DNA of 64,000 bases from the NCBI RefSeq assembly GCF_013409255.1, contig NZ_JACCAS010000002.1:2718001-2782000 (forward strand), given 5' to 3'. Positions 46,186 through 54,864 of the stretch are shown in pieces (within the stretch, counting starts at the first letter, position 1; every line of letters begins with the position of its first letter). Source of the DNA: Paraburkholderia bryophila. Lineage in GTDB: Bacteria; Pseudomonadota; Gammaproteobacteria; Burkholderiales; Burkholderiaceae. The position numbers were made by a program, and so were the translations under genes. The notes beneath the pieces are model-generated. The model ran no database searches, was not told where the DNA came from, and saw only the letters and a program-made list of their open reading frames with translations.

Positions 46186-47067
46186 ATGTACGCAATCACT
46201 GGCATTACCGGCAAAGTCGGCGGCGCGCTGGCGCGCACGCTGCTGTCGGCCCATCTCCCCGTGCGCGCCGTGGTGCGCGATGCGACGCGCGCCCAGGCAT
46301 GGGCCGAGCGCGGCTGCGAACTGGCGGCCGCCAATATGGATGACGCCAAGTCGCTCGCCGCGGCGTTCGAAGGGGCCACCGGCGTTTTTATCCTGCCGCC
46401 GTCCGAATTCGATCCGTCGCCCGGCTTTCCTGAGGCGCGCGTTTTCATCGACGCGGTGAAGACGGCGCTCGCCGCGGCGCGTCCCGGCAAGGTGGTCTGT
46501 CTTTCGACGATTGGCGCGCAAGCCGTCCAATCGAATCTGCTGACCCAGCGCACGCTGATGGAAGAGGCACTCAACGAACTGCCGATGCCGGTGACTTTTC
46601 TACGTCCCGGCTGGTTCCTGGAAAACGCCGCATGGGACGTCGCTCCGGCGCGTGACGAAGGCGTGCTGCACAGTTTTCTGCAACCGCTCGACAAACCGGT
46701 CCCCATGGTCGCCACGGCGGATGTGGGCCGCGTCGCCGCGCAATTGCTGCAGGAGACCTGGAGCGGCAAGCGTGTGGTGGAACTGGAAGGACCGCATCGG
46801 GTGAGCCCGAACGATCTTGCCTCGGCGCTCGCCGCGATTCTCGGACGCCCGGTTCACGCCGAGGCCGTTGCGCGCGACACGTGGGAGTCGTTGTTCAGAG
46901 GGCAGGGCATGAAAGAGCCGATGCCGCGCATCCGGATGCTCGATGGTTTTAACGAAGGCTGGATCGACTTCGAAGGCGATGAGGCCAGCGTCATCAAAGG
47001 CCGTGTGACAATGGAGACGGTGTTGCGGGAACTGGTGTCGCAAGCCGAGGTAACCTATCCGCACTGA
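46186..47067 (+). CDS. NmrA-like NAD(P)-binding protein
   Basis: Atypical SDR of 293 aa. It begins MYAITGITGKVGGALARTL with the GxxGxxG cofactor loop, followed by VCLSTIGAQA and VTFLRPGWFLENAAWD, as in NmrA and quinone oxidoreductase 2-like proteins. It lacks the classical YxxxK pair at the usual place, so it may be a redox sensor or reductase. AAGGAAA precedes the ATG at 46186. Confidence 0.88.
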   Translation: MYAITGITGKVGGALARTLLSAHLPVRAVVRDATRAQAWAERGCELAAANMDDAKSLAAAFEGATGVFILPPSEFDPSPGFPEARVFIDAVKTALAAARPGKVVCLSTIGAQAVQSNLLTQRTLMEEALNELPMPVTFLRPGWFLENAAWDVAPARDEGVLHSFLQPLDKPVPMVATADVGRVAAQLLQETWSGKRVVELEGPHRVSPNDLASALAAILGRPVHAEAVARDTWESLFRGQGMKEPMPRIRMLDGFNEGWIDFEGDEASVIKGRVTMETVLRELVSQAEVTYPH

Positions 47068-47079
47068 ATGCAGCATTTC

Positions 47080-47105
47080 CACGACAGGGATCGCGTCCTG
47101 TCGTG
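47080..47105. repeat. 9-bp perfect hairpin after the NmrA gene
   Basis: CACGACAGG (47080-47088) and CCTGTCGTG (47097-47105) form a perfect 9-bp stem with an 8-nt loop, 12 nt after the NmrA stop. No U-tract follows, so it may be a weak terminator or an operator upstream of the flavoprotein gene. Confidence 0.5.
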
Positions 47106-47127
47106 ACTCGACTTGACGGAGCCCGCC

Positions 47128-48795
47128 ATGAGCAAAGATTCTTCAGCCCCTCCGGGGGATTTGTCGTTAGGCGGCAGCCGACACCATCAGGTGTATCCCA
47201 CGCTCGACGATAGACAACTGGCGATCCTGGAGCGATATGGTGAGCGACGCAAGCTGAAAGCGAACGACATTCTCTACGCCGAAGGCGAGCGGCACACGGC
47301 CATGTTCGTCATTCTGTCCGGCACGATCGAGGCAAGCCGAACCTCCGTTCGGGGCACTCAGGTCCTGGGCACGCATGGTCCCGGCAATTTCACGGGCGAG
47401 GTCGGCACGCTCGCCGGCCGCGCCGCCGCGGCCAATGCGCGCGCCATCTCCGATTGCGAGGTCCTGGTGATCGACGAGGAATCGCTGCGCACGCTCGTGG
47501 TGGCCGAAGCGGAGTTGAGCGAAACCATCATGCGCGCGTATATCCTGCGCCGGGTCGCCTTCATTCAGGGCATGCATGCCGGTGTGATGGTGATCGGCAG
47601 CACTGCCTCGGCCGCTACGCATCATGTGCGTCACTTTCTGAGCCGCAACGGTCAGCCGTCGGCGTACTTCGATATCGTCGAGCATGCCGAGACCAAAGAC
47701 CTGCTGGCGCGTTATGAGGTCACGGTCGCCGACATCCCCGTTGTGGTCACGTCGCAAGGCACGGTGCTCAGGCAGCCCAGCAACCGGGCCGTCGCCGATG
47801 CGATCGGTCTGAGTCCGGACCGGTTGAATGGCGCGTCGTTCGATCTCGTCGTGGTGGGCGCGGGGCCGGCGGGACTTGCGGCCGCGGTTTATGCCGCGTC
47901 GGAGGGATTGAAGGTCGCGGTCCTGGATGTGAAGGCGCCGGGCGGGCAGGCCGGCACCAGTTCGAAGATTGAAAACTATTTCGGTTTTCCGACCGGCATA
48001 TCGGGGCAGGCGTTGGCCGGCCGAGGCCTGTCGCAATGCCGCAAGTTCGGGGCTGAAGTCGGCGTGCCGATCGAGGCGTTGACGATCGACTGCGACGACG
48101 GCCGGGCCTTTCACATCGGGCTCAACTATGACGAGATGGTTCACGCGCGTGCTGTCGTGATCGCGACCGGTGCACGTTATCGGAAGCCGGAGATCAACCG
48201 GCTGGAAGAATTCGAAGGGCGCGGCATTTACTACAGCGCCACCTTCATGGAGGCGGCGCTTTGCAACAACCACGAGGTGATCGTGGTGGGCGGCGGGAAT
48301 TCGGCCGGACAGGCCGCCGTATTTCTCGCGAAGTTCGCAAAGCATGTGCATGTCGTGATTCGCGGCGAAGGACTCAGTGCGAGCATGTCGGATTACCTGA
48401 TCCGACGCATCAACGTCGCGTCCAACATCACGCTTCATGCGAAGACGACGATCGTCGAGTTGTGCGGCGAGTCGCAACTCGAGGCGATCAAGTGGGATCG
48501 GCAGGGGCGGATCGAACACCAGTCTGTGCGGCATGTGTTTCTTTTTCTGGGCGCCCAGCCGAGCACTAAGTGGCTCGGAGATTGCGTCGCGCTGGACAAG
48601 GCGGGGTTCGTGCTGACCGGCGCGGCGACCGGAGGCGAATGGAACGCGGCGCGGCCGCCGCATGATCTCGAGACCAGCACACCGGGTATCTTTGCGGCCG
48701 GCGACGTGCGCAGCGGCTCCGTCAAGCGAGTGGCGGCCGCAGTGGGCGAGGGCGCGGCCGCTATTCAGGCCGTTCATCAATACCTCGCAAGCTGA
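47128..48795 (+). CDS. Cyclic nucleotide-binding domain / thioredoxin reductase-like flavoprotein fusion
   Basis: Three-part protein of 555 aa. Residues about 25-145 form a CRP-type cyclic-nucleotide-binding domain (LYAEGERHTAMFVILSGTIE, GNFTGEVGTLAGR). A glutaredoxin-like segment follows (GVMVIGSTASAATHHVRHFLSRNGQPSAYFDI) without CxxC. A thioredoxin reductase-type FAD/NADPH module ends it (VVGAGPAGLAAAVYAASEG, VVGGGNSAGQAAVFLAK). The usual redox CxxC is replaced by YYSATFMEA, so it is not a canonical thioredoxin reductase. ACGGAG precedes the ATG at 47128. Confidence 0.9.
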   Translation: MSKDSSAPPGDLSLGGSRHHQVYPTLDDRQLAILERYGERRKLKANDILYAEGERHTAMFVILSGTIEASRTSVRGTQVLGTHGPGNFTGEVGTLAGRAAAANARAISDCEVLVIDEESLRTLVVAEAELSETIMRAYILRRVAFIQGMHAGVMVIGSTASAATHHVRHFLSRNGQPSAYFDIVEHAETKDLLARYEVTVADIPVVVTSQGTVLRQPSNRAVADAIGLSPDRLNGASFDLVVVGAGPAGLAAAVYAASEGLKVAVLDVKAPGGQAGTSSKIENYFGFPTGISGQALAGRGLSQCRKFGAEVGVPIEALTIDCDDGRAFHIGLNYDEMVHARAVVIATGARYRKPEINRLEEFEGRGIYYSATFMEAALCNNHEVIVVGGGNSAGQAAVFLAKFAKHVHVVIRGEGLSASMSDYLIRRINVASNITLHAKTTIVELCGESQLEAIKWDRQGRIEHQSVRHVFLFLGAQPSTKWLGDCVALDKAGFVLTGAATGGEWNAARPPHDLETSTPGIFAAGDVRSGSVKRVAAAVGEGAAAIQAVHQYLAS

Positions 48796-48871
48796 GCGCG
48801 GGTAGTGCGACAGCCGCCGCTACGGCGCTCCATTGCTCATTGCACATGTGCGAGGTGTGTCGGCGCTGTCG

Positions 48872-49888
48872 CTACGCGTCGCTCAAGGCGCGCTCGATGA
48901 TCGATACGAGTTCCGGCCGAGCGCTGCGAACGGTGGTGAACCCCGATACGGCAATGGCAAGCTGAGGCGCGTAATAGACCACCGTTCCCCAGAATCCGGC
49001 GTGCGAATAGCATGCGGTGCCGGCGACCTCACCGACGGCGATGCCTAGCCGATAGGTATCGGCACCTTCATGTTCGCCCTGCCGAAGCATCTCGACCAGC
49101 GTGTGCGGCTTGTCGAATACACGGCCTTCAAACAGATCTTTTGTCAACGCAGCAAGATCGCGTGCGGACGTGACCAGACCTCCGCCGCCATAGAGGTCCA
49201 TGGTGGCATCGATGTCGGTAACGTCTATGTCGCCGAAGAATTGCCGCGCGCGAGGCTCAATGTCGGACGGCGGCTGTTCGAGTACTTCCCACCATGTCGA
49301 TCGCAGTCCCCGTTGTTCAAAGCGTAAGGCTTTTCGAACTGCCGCTGCAAGCGTTTGACCCGTTGTCCGTTCAACGATATCGCCCAGCAGGATGTAACCC
49401 GTGTCGGAGTATTGAAACCGGGTGCCGGGTTCGCTTTGAGGCCCGGCGTATCGAGTCGATAAACGGACCTGCTCTTCGCGTGTCCACTGATGATGCGGCT
49501 TGGCAAGCACGGTCTGCATGAAACGCGGATCGTCGCCGTGATCGTAGAGTCCGGCGCTATGTGCCATGAGATGACGCACCGTTATCCGCTCAGTGCGATA
49601 GCCGCCGGATTGCAGCAGCGAGATCAGGCTCGGCGTGGCAACAGATGCGATCGATGCATCGAGATCGATCTCGCCTTGCTCCCACAGTCTCAGCATGGCT
49701 GCCGCGACGAACGTTTTCGTATTGCTGGCAATCCGCAGGGGTGTGTCGACGGTCAACGGCCGGTTGATCGATGCGTCGGCCATGCCAACCGCTGCGCCAA
49801 ACGGCACCGGCATACCGTTGCCCGTGACGAACAGCGCCATGGGCGCGCTCGCTCCGCTCAAGTCCGCGACGATCTTTTCCGATTTCAA
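48872..49888 (-). CDS. Serine hydrolase, beta-lactamase class C/PBP-like
   Basis: Hydrolase of 338 aa in the beta-lactamase/D-Ala peptidase fold. Catalytic S55-N-T-K58 (ASNTKTF), a YSD motif (FQYSDTGYILLG) replacing YxN, and HAG (YSHAGFWG) replacing KTG. The start is TTG at 49888 with GGAG 7 nt upstream; no in-frame ATG lies further upstream outside the peptidase gene. No signal peptide is evident, so it is probably cytoplasmic. It lies 40 nt after the S9 peptidase stop and is probably cotranscribed. Confidence 0.85.
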   Translation of the reverse strand: MKSEKIVADLSGASAPMALFVTGNGMPVPFGAAVGMADASINRPLTVDTPLRIASNTKTFVAAAMLRLWEQGEIDLDASIASVATPSLISLLQSGGYRTERITVRHLMAHSAGLYDHGDDPRFMQTVLAKPHHQWTREEQVRLSTRYAGPQSEPGTRFQYSDTGYILLGDIVERTTGQTLAAAVRKALRFEQRGLRSTWWEVLEQPPSDIEPRARQFFGDIDVTDIDATMDLYGGGGLVTSARDLAALTKDLFEGRVFDKPHTLVEMLRQGEHEGADTYRLGIAVGEVAGTACYSHAGFWGTVVYYAPQLAIAVSGFTTVRSARPELVSIIERALSDA

Positions 49889-49928
49889 ATGCGTCTCCGC
49901 GATGAAGGCATGACGGGTCGCTACCGCC

Positions 49929-51833
49929 TCACCGCTTTGACACGCCACCGAGATGCTCGGCCAGAAACGCTTCCATGACCTCATAGAACTCGTACTGGTT
50001 CTCTTCGTTGTGGAAGCCGTGCCCTTCGTTTTCCTTGAGCACGTACTTGACGTCCACACCGCGGGCCCGCAAAGCGTCGACGATCTGATCGCTTTCGGCC
50101 TGTTTGACGCGCGGATCGTTCGCGCCTTGCGCGACCAGCAGCGGCGTCACGATCCGGTCCGCGAAGAACAGCGGCGACGCATCGTGCAAGGCCTTCTTGC
50201 CTGCTTCGGTGCGCGGATCGCCGATCATCTCGTACATCATGTCGATCATCGGCTTCCAGTACGGCGGCAGCGATTCGAGCAACGTGAAGAGGTTCGATAC
50301 GCCGACATAGTCGACAGCCGCCGCGTAGCGATCCGGCGTGAACGCCACGCCCGCCAGCGTCGCGTAACCACCGTAACTCGCCCCGTAAATACCCACGCGC
50401 GCCGGATCGACAATGCCTTGCGACACGAGCCAGTCGACGCCGTCGTCGATATCGTTCTGCATCGTGCGGCCCCATTGCCCGAAGCTCGCTTCCCAGAAAG
50501 CGCGGCCATAGCCGACCGAGCCGCGGAAGTTGAGCTGCACGACCGCATAGCCGCGATTCGCCAGCAGTTGCGCTTCGACGTTGAAGCCCCACGTGTCTCG
50601 TGCCCACGGTCCGCCATGCGGATTGACGATCAGCGGCAAGGGCTTCGCGACGGGTTGCCCGAGCTCGTATCCCGCCGGCAAGGTCAGATAGCCGTTGATC
50701 TGCAAGCCGTCGCGCGAGGTGAAATGAATCGGCGACATCGGCACCATATCGGCCGGGTCGAGCCAGGGTTTCAAGTCCGCCAGCTTGACGAGATGCTGGC
50801 GTTCGACGTCATAGAGCCAGGTCGAGCCGGCCGAACGGTCGCTCGCGGCATGCACGATCACGCGCGACTCGTCGCGCGTCAAACTGGTGATGTGGACTTC
50901 CTGGCCCGGCAACTGACGCTCGAGATCGGCGATCACGTCGCGCGCCCAGTCGTCGAAGAAATGGCGATGAGTCCGGTCGTCCACGTAGGACGCCGCGATC
51001 AGCACGCGGCGATGTTCCGAATACGTGAAACTGGTCACGTCGACATGCCCGGTCTCGAACAGCAACGCGCCTTCCTGGCCCGTTTGCGGATCGAATTCGA
51101 AAATGGCGACCTTGTCGCGGCCACGATTCGACATGACGTAGAGCGCTTTATTGTCGAACGTGAAAAACACCGGCTCGAGGGTCTCGCGGAAGTCGGTCGT
51201 GACGATTGGCCGGAAAGGCTCGCTCTCGACGTCGCGGAAGTGCAGGGTCTGGTTGACGCCGTCCGACGCAATCGCGACGCGCAAGCGCCCCTCGTGATCC
51301 GTCATCCAGCCCATGATATTGCCGGGGTTCTCGGCGATCTGCGTGAGCTCGCCGGTCCTGACGTCGGCGCGAAACACGTCGAAGACCTGCGGATCGCGAC
51401 GATTCATCTGGATCAACACATGGCGGTCATCGTTGCGCAGATCGTCGACAATGCCGGCGCGCACGCCGTCGAACGGTGTCAGGTCACGCGGCTCGCCGCC
51501 GTTGATCGGCACCGACAGCACATGAAAGTTCTCGTCGCCGCCGAAGTCCTTGACGAACAGAATCTGGTCGTTGCCTTTCCATGAGTGGCCGGGCACGTCG
51601 CGCTCGGTTTCATTGGTCAACGGACGCGGCTCGCCCACGAGCGCGCCGTTGGCATCGATTTCCTGCACGAAGATGTTCTGGCGGCCGGAGCGGCGTGCGA
51701 GAAAGGACAGGTGCCGTCCGTCAGGGGCGATGGTGAACGAGTGCTGGTCGGGTCGGCGGAAAAAGTCTCGCACCGGGTACTGCCTGACCGCGCCGTCGTG
51801 GCCCTTAACGTTGTCTCGACCTTCTGCGACCAT
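49929..51833 (-). CDS. S9-family prolyl oligopeptidase-like peptidase
   Basis: Serine peptidase of 634 aa. The first 370 residues form a beta-propeller typical of the family (TFDNKALYVMSNRG, WLYDVERQHLVKL). The catalytic alpha/beta-hydrolase domain has S486 (YGASYGGYATLAG), D573 (GANDPRV) and H605 (NEGHGFHNEENQ). GGAGG precedes the ATG. No signal peptide is seen, so it acts on small peptides in the cytoplasm. Followed by a serine hydrolase gene with which it may act. Confidence 0.93.
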   Translation of the reverse strand: MVAEGRDNVKGHDGAVRQYPVRDFFRRPDQHSFTIAPDGRHLSFLARRSGRQNIFVQEIDANGALVGEPRPLTNETERDVPGHSWKGNDQILFVKDFGGDENFHVLSVPINGGEPRDLTPFDGVRAGIVDDLRNDDRHVLIQMNRRDPQVFDVFRADVRTGELTQIAENPGNIMGWMTDHEGRLRVAIASDGVNQTLHFRDVESEPFRPIVTTDFRETLEPVFFTFDNKALYVMSNRGRDKVAIFEFDPQTGQEGALLFETGHVDVTSFTYSEHRRVLIAASYVDDRTHRHFFDDWARDVIADLERQLPGQEVHITSLTRDESRVIVHAASDRSAGSTWLYDVERQHLVKLADLKPWLDPADMVPMSPIHFTSRDGLQINGYLTLPAGYELGQPVAKPLPLIVNPHGGPWARDTWGFNVEAQLLANRGYAVVQLNFRGSVGYGRAFWEASFGQWGRTMQNDIDDGVDWLVSQGIVDPARVGIYGASYGGYATLAGVAFTPDRYAAAVDYVGVSNLFTLLESLPPYWKPMIDMMYEMIGDPRTEAGKKALHDASPLFFADRIVTPLLVAQGANDPRVKQAESDQIVDALRARGVDVKYVLKENEGHGFHNEENQYEFYEVMEAFLAEHLGGVSKR

Positions 51834-51878
51834 GCCTGCCTCCGTGAGTAAAAGTGCATTTGAACACGAGAGGCGGCG

Positions 51879-52658
51879 TTATGTCGCGAGTCGAGGCAAA
51901 GCGGCTTTGCACGCAATGAGTTGATCGTCGGTCGTGGCCACGAGCCACAAGCGGGCGTGCTCGGTGATCTGGCGGTTGTGATCTTTCAGCGGACCCATCG
52001 CGGCAGCGGCTTTCCAAACCACCGGCGCGGCGCGGCTTTTTCTGCCCGACGCGGCGCCCACCAGCAGGCAATAAGGACCCAGAGGCAGCGACACGAACGG
52101 CAGGGCGGGACTGGTGCGCACGCGCCAGTCGATGAAGGGCGCGTCACTGATCAGCAGCGGCGTGGGCAGCCCGTAAAGCACGCTGAAGTCGTACAGCGCG
52201 AGTTGCTCCCGTGCATCGCTGTAGAGCCGCCGTATATCGTCGACCACCGCTGCGCGGATTTCGTCGTCGAACATGGCTTCCTGCGCGTAACGCGCGAGCG
52301 CCTCGCGAGCGGCGCTCTGATAGGCGGAGAACAGGCCGAGTTCGAGGCAGTCTTCCACCGCGCGTGAGACCTCGGCCGCGGAGCCGGCTTCTTCCGGTTT
52401 GCCCAATTGCGCGGCTTTGAGGAATCGCGCCAGTCCCGCTTCCTGGATCGCGGGTCCGTGCGCGGAGGGATCGTCGGCGGCCTGCTTGTCGAGCGGCACG
52501 TAAATGTATTCTTCGGACGCGAAGTGCGATTTCTTGCCTTCGTCGAACTTGATCTCGCCGTCGGCGAAGTCCAGATAGCGAGTGCCGATCCGGCCATGCT
52601 CCCAGATCCAGTTCTTCAGTAGCGGACGTAGCGGATGCAACCTGTCTTGACCAGCCAT
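51879..52658 (-). CDS. Hypothetical protein
   Basis: A 259-aa protein without a signal peptide or transmembrane segment. The N-terminus reads MAGQDRLHPLRPLLKNWIWE. A central region is helical and acidic (AAEVSRAVEDCLELGLFSAYQSAAREALARYAQEAMFDD), and LISDAPFIDWR, PFVSLPLGPYCLLVG resembles the closing part of DUF4238-like proteins; this resemblance is uncertain. The gene is 45 nt upstream of the peptidase and 26 nt downstream of the HD gene stop-to-start region, so it may be in the same transcript. Confidence 0.75.
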   Translation of the reverse strand: MAGQDRLHPLRPLLKNWIWEHGRIGTRYLDFADGEIKFDEGKKSHFASEEYIYVPLDKQAADDPSAHGPAIQEAGLARFLKAAQLGKPEEAGSAAEVSRAVEDCLELGLFSAYQSAAREALARYAQEAMFDDEIRAAVVDDIRRLYSDAREQLALYDFSVLYGLPTPLLISDAPFIDWRVRTSPALPFVSLPLGPYCLLVGAASGRKSRAAPVVWKAAAAMGPLKDHNRQITEHARLWLVATTDDQLIACKAALPRLAT

Positions 52659-52684
52659 TGAAGTCTCCTAGTGCCACAGTGCAG

Positions 52685-53287
52685 TTAGCTGCTCTCACCC
52701 GCGGCAAAAAATTCGCTCACACGCTCGCTTGCCACCTCCCATAGGGCAGGTGAGCCGCGCGCGATCACGGGGCCGTACCTTTCCATGACCTGCTGTTGCG
52801 TGACCCCGTTCTCAGTCCATGTTCCACCGTTCGATAGGGTATTGATCAACAGGGGTTGCAATCGATCCAGCGCTTTGGCGAAGATTGCCTCGGGGGTTTG
52901 CGCGGCTTCGAATTCGCGCCAGAGTTCGAGCAGTTCGCGCCCCTGGTGTTCGGGCAGTAGCCCAAAAATTCGTTCGGCGGCATGTTGCTCCGCCTCGGCG
53001 ATCTGCGTGGCCTGCCCGCTGGATGAATGCATCGGATGATCGCCTGCGTCGATCTCGACAATGTCGTGCACGAGCAGAAGTTTGACGACGTGGAGGGTGT
53101 CGACGGCTTCCCTGGCGTGCGCCGAGAGAACGAGCGCGAACAGGCTCAGATGCCAGGAATGTTCCGCCGAGTTTTCCTTGCGGCTCTGATCGATCAGTGG
53201 AGACTGCCGCAGAATCGACTTCAGCTTGTCCAGTTCCACGAGAAAGGCAAGCTGCTGTGCGATTTGATCAGTGGGTAGGGAAGTCAT
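52685..53287 (-). CDS. HD-domain phosphohydrolase (YfbR-like)
   Basis: Metal-dependent phosphohydrolase of 200 aa. The family pattern is LKSILRQSPLIDQSRKENSAEHSWHLSL with metal ligand H43, and LLVHDIVEIDAGD with the H74-D75 pair. Homologues include 5'-deoxynucleotidases. I chose the ATG at 53287; a GTG at 53296 is possible. Neither has a clear Shine-Dalgarno sequence. Confidence 0.88.
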   Translation of the reverse strand: MTSLPTDQIAQQLAFLVELDKLKSILRQSPLIDQSRKENSAEHSWHLSLFALVLSAHAREAVDTLHVVKLLLVHDIVEIDAGDHPMHSSSGQATQIAEAEQHAAERIFGLLPEHQGRELLELWREFEAAQTPEAIFAKALDRLQPLLINTLSNGGTWTENGVTQQQVMERYGPVIARGSPALWEVASERVSEFFAAGESS

Positions 53288-53370
53288 GGACGGCACATTG
53301 ATGGGTGTGAATGGGGAGAGCTTACCGATCTTCTTCGTGAGGTGCTGCGATTCGGCTGACGGTTGATGGT

Positions 53371-54771
53371 TCAGGGTTGGCGTTTGCCGCGGCCGCCAGC
53401 GGGTTTGCCCGCCGGCTTATGTGAACCCGCAACTGGCTTGCTGGCGGGTTTGCCGCGGGGTTTCTGCGCGCTGAAGGGGCTACCGCTGGACAAGCTTTTT
53501 CCGCTCGTGCCGCTCGTGCCGCTTTTGCCTTTACCCGCGGCCACGGCGCGCGGCGCCGCTTGCGGCACTTTCGGCTTCTTGGGCTTTTTGGGTTTCTTGA
53601 TGATCTCGCCCGTGGCGCTAGTTTGCGGCACGCGGTGTTCGGCTTCAAAACCCGGCTCTTCTTCACGGCGCAGCGTTTGCCGGATCAGCGCTTCGATCGC
53701 GGCCAGTTGCGGTGCTTCATCGGCACACACGAGGGACACTGCCACGCCGCTGGCGCCCGCGCGGCCGGTACGGCCAATACGGTGCACATAGTCTTGCGCC
53801 ACGATCGGCAGATCGACGTTGATCACCAGCGGCAGATCGTCGATATCCAGTCCGCGTGCAGCCACGTCGGTGGCGACCAGCATAGAGACTTCGCCCGTCT
53901 TGAAGCGCTCCAGCGCACGCAGGCGCGCGGGCTGCGGTTTGTCGCCGTGGATGGTGTCGACCGCATAGCCCGCTTCATCCAGCATGGCCGCCAGGTAATC
54001 CACGCCATTGCGGGTTTTGACGAACACCAGCGCGTGCGTCCAGTTGTTCTCCGCCACCAGGTGCATGAAAAGGTCGGGCTTGTTCTTTTTATCCACCAGC
54101 ACCACCCACTGCTTGATCCTGCTGGCCGTGGCATTGGGCGGGCTGACGCTGATATCGACCGGGCCGCGCAGAATGCCCGCCGCCATGGCGCGGATATCGT
54201 CGGTAAACGTGGCAGAGAACAGCAGGGTCTGGCGCTGAGTGGGCAACGCAGCAAAGACGGCGTTGAGTTCGCGCTCGAAGCCCAGATCCAGCATGCGGTC
54301 TGCTTCATCCAGCACCAGCGTTTGTACCTGATCGAACTGCACGGCGTTCTGGCGATGGAGATCCAGCAAACGGCCCGGCGTGGCAACGAGCACGTCCACG
54401 CCCTTGCGCAACTTCATCATCTGCGGGTTGATACTCACGCCGCCGTAGGCCGCCAGAAATCGTAAGTCGAGGCCTTTGCCGTATTCGATAAAGCTTTGCA
54501 GCAATTGTTCGGCCAGTTCACGCGTGGGCACCAGCACCAGAACCCGCGCGCGGTTGCTGGACACTGCCGGGCCGTGTTGCACCAGGCGTTGCAACAGCGG
54601 CAGCGCAAAACCCGCCGTTTTGCCGGTGCCGGTCTGTGCCGCGGCCATGACGTCCTTGCCACTGAGCACAGCGGGAATCGCCTTGGCCTGCACCGGCGTA
54701 GGTGTCTGGTAATTGAGGTCCTGCAGATTACGCAGCAAGGGATCGATCAGGCCAAGCGAGGCAAAAGACAT
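53371..54771 (-). CDS. rhlE: DEAD-box RNA helicase RhlE
   Basis: ATP-dependent RNA helicase of 466 aa. All core motifs are present: Q motif TPTPVQAKAIP, AAQTGTGKT, PTRELAEQL, LDEADRML, FSATF, and YVHRIGRTGRAG. The C-terminal tail is low-complexity, rich in Lys, Pro, Ala and Ser, and probably binds RNA. The ATG at 54771 (MSFASLGL) matches RhlE proteins; upstream in-frame sequence is basic and unlikely. Confidence 0.93.
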   Translation of the reverse strand: MSFASLGLIDPLLRNLQDLNYQTPTPVQAKAIPAVLSGKDVMAAAQTGTGKTAGFALPLLQRLVQHGPAVSSNRARVLVLVPTRELAEQLLQSFIEYGKGLDLRFLAAYGGVSINPQMMKLRKGVDVLVATPGRLLDLHRQNAVQFDQVQTLVLDEADRMLDLGFERELNAVFAALPTQRQTLLFSATFTDDIRAMAAGILRGPVDISVSPPNATASRIKQWVVLVDKKNKPDLFMHLVAENNWTHALVFVKTRNGVDYLAAMLDEAGYAVDTIHGDKPQPARLRALERFKTGEVSMLVATDVAARGLDIDDLPLVINVDLPIVAQDYVHRIGRTGRAGASGVAVSLVCADEAPQLAAIEALIRQTLRREEEPGFEAEHRVPQTSATGEIIKKPKKPKKPKVPQAAPRAVAAGKGKSGTSGTSGKSLSSGSPFSAQKPRGKPASKPVAGSHKPAGKPAGGRGKRQP

Positions 54772-54864
54772 TGGCGTATTCCGGGCTAAAGGCGCAATTC
54801 TAGCGGTTACCGGTTGATTGCGGCGCGCAGAACGCGGGTCAAACTTGCCCAAAGCCCCGCTCGC

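Noticed and set aside
49889..50059. Longer N-terminus of the serine hydrolase
   Set aside because: It would overlap the peptidase gene and lacks family sequence; the TTG with GGAG fits better.
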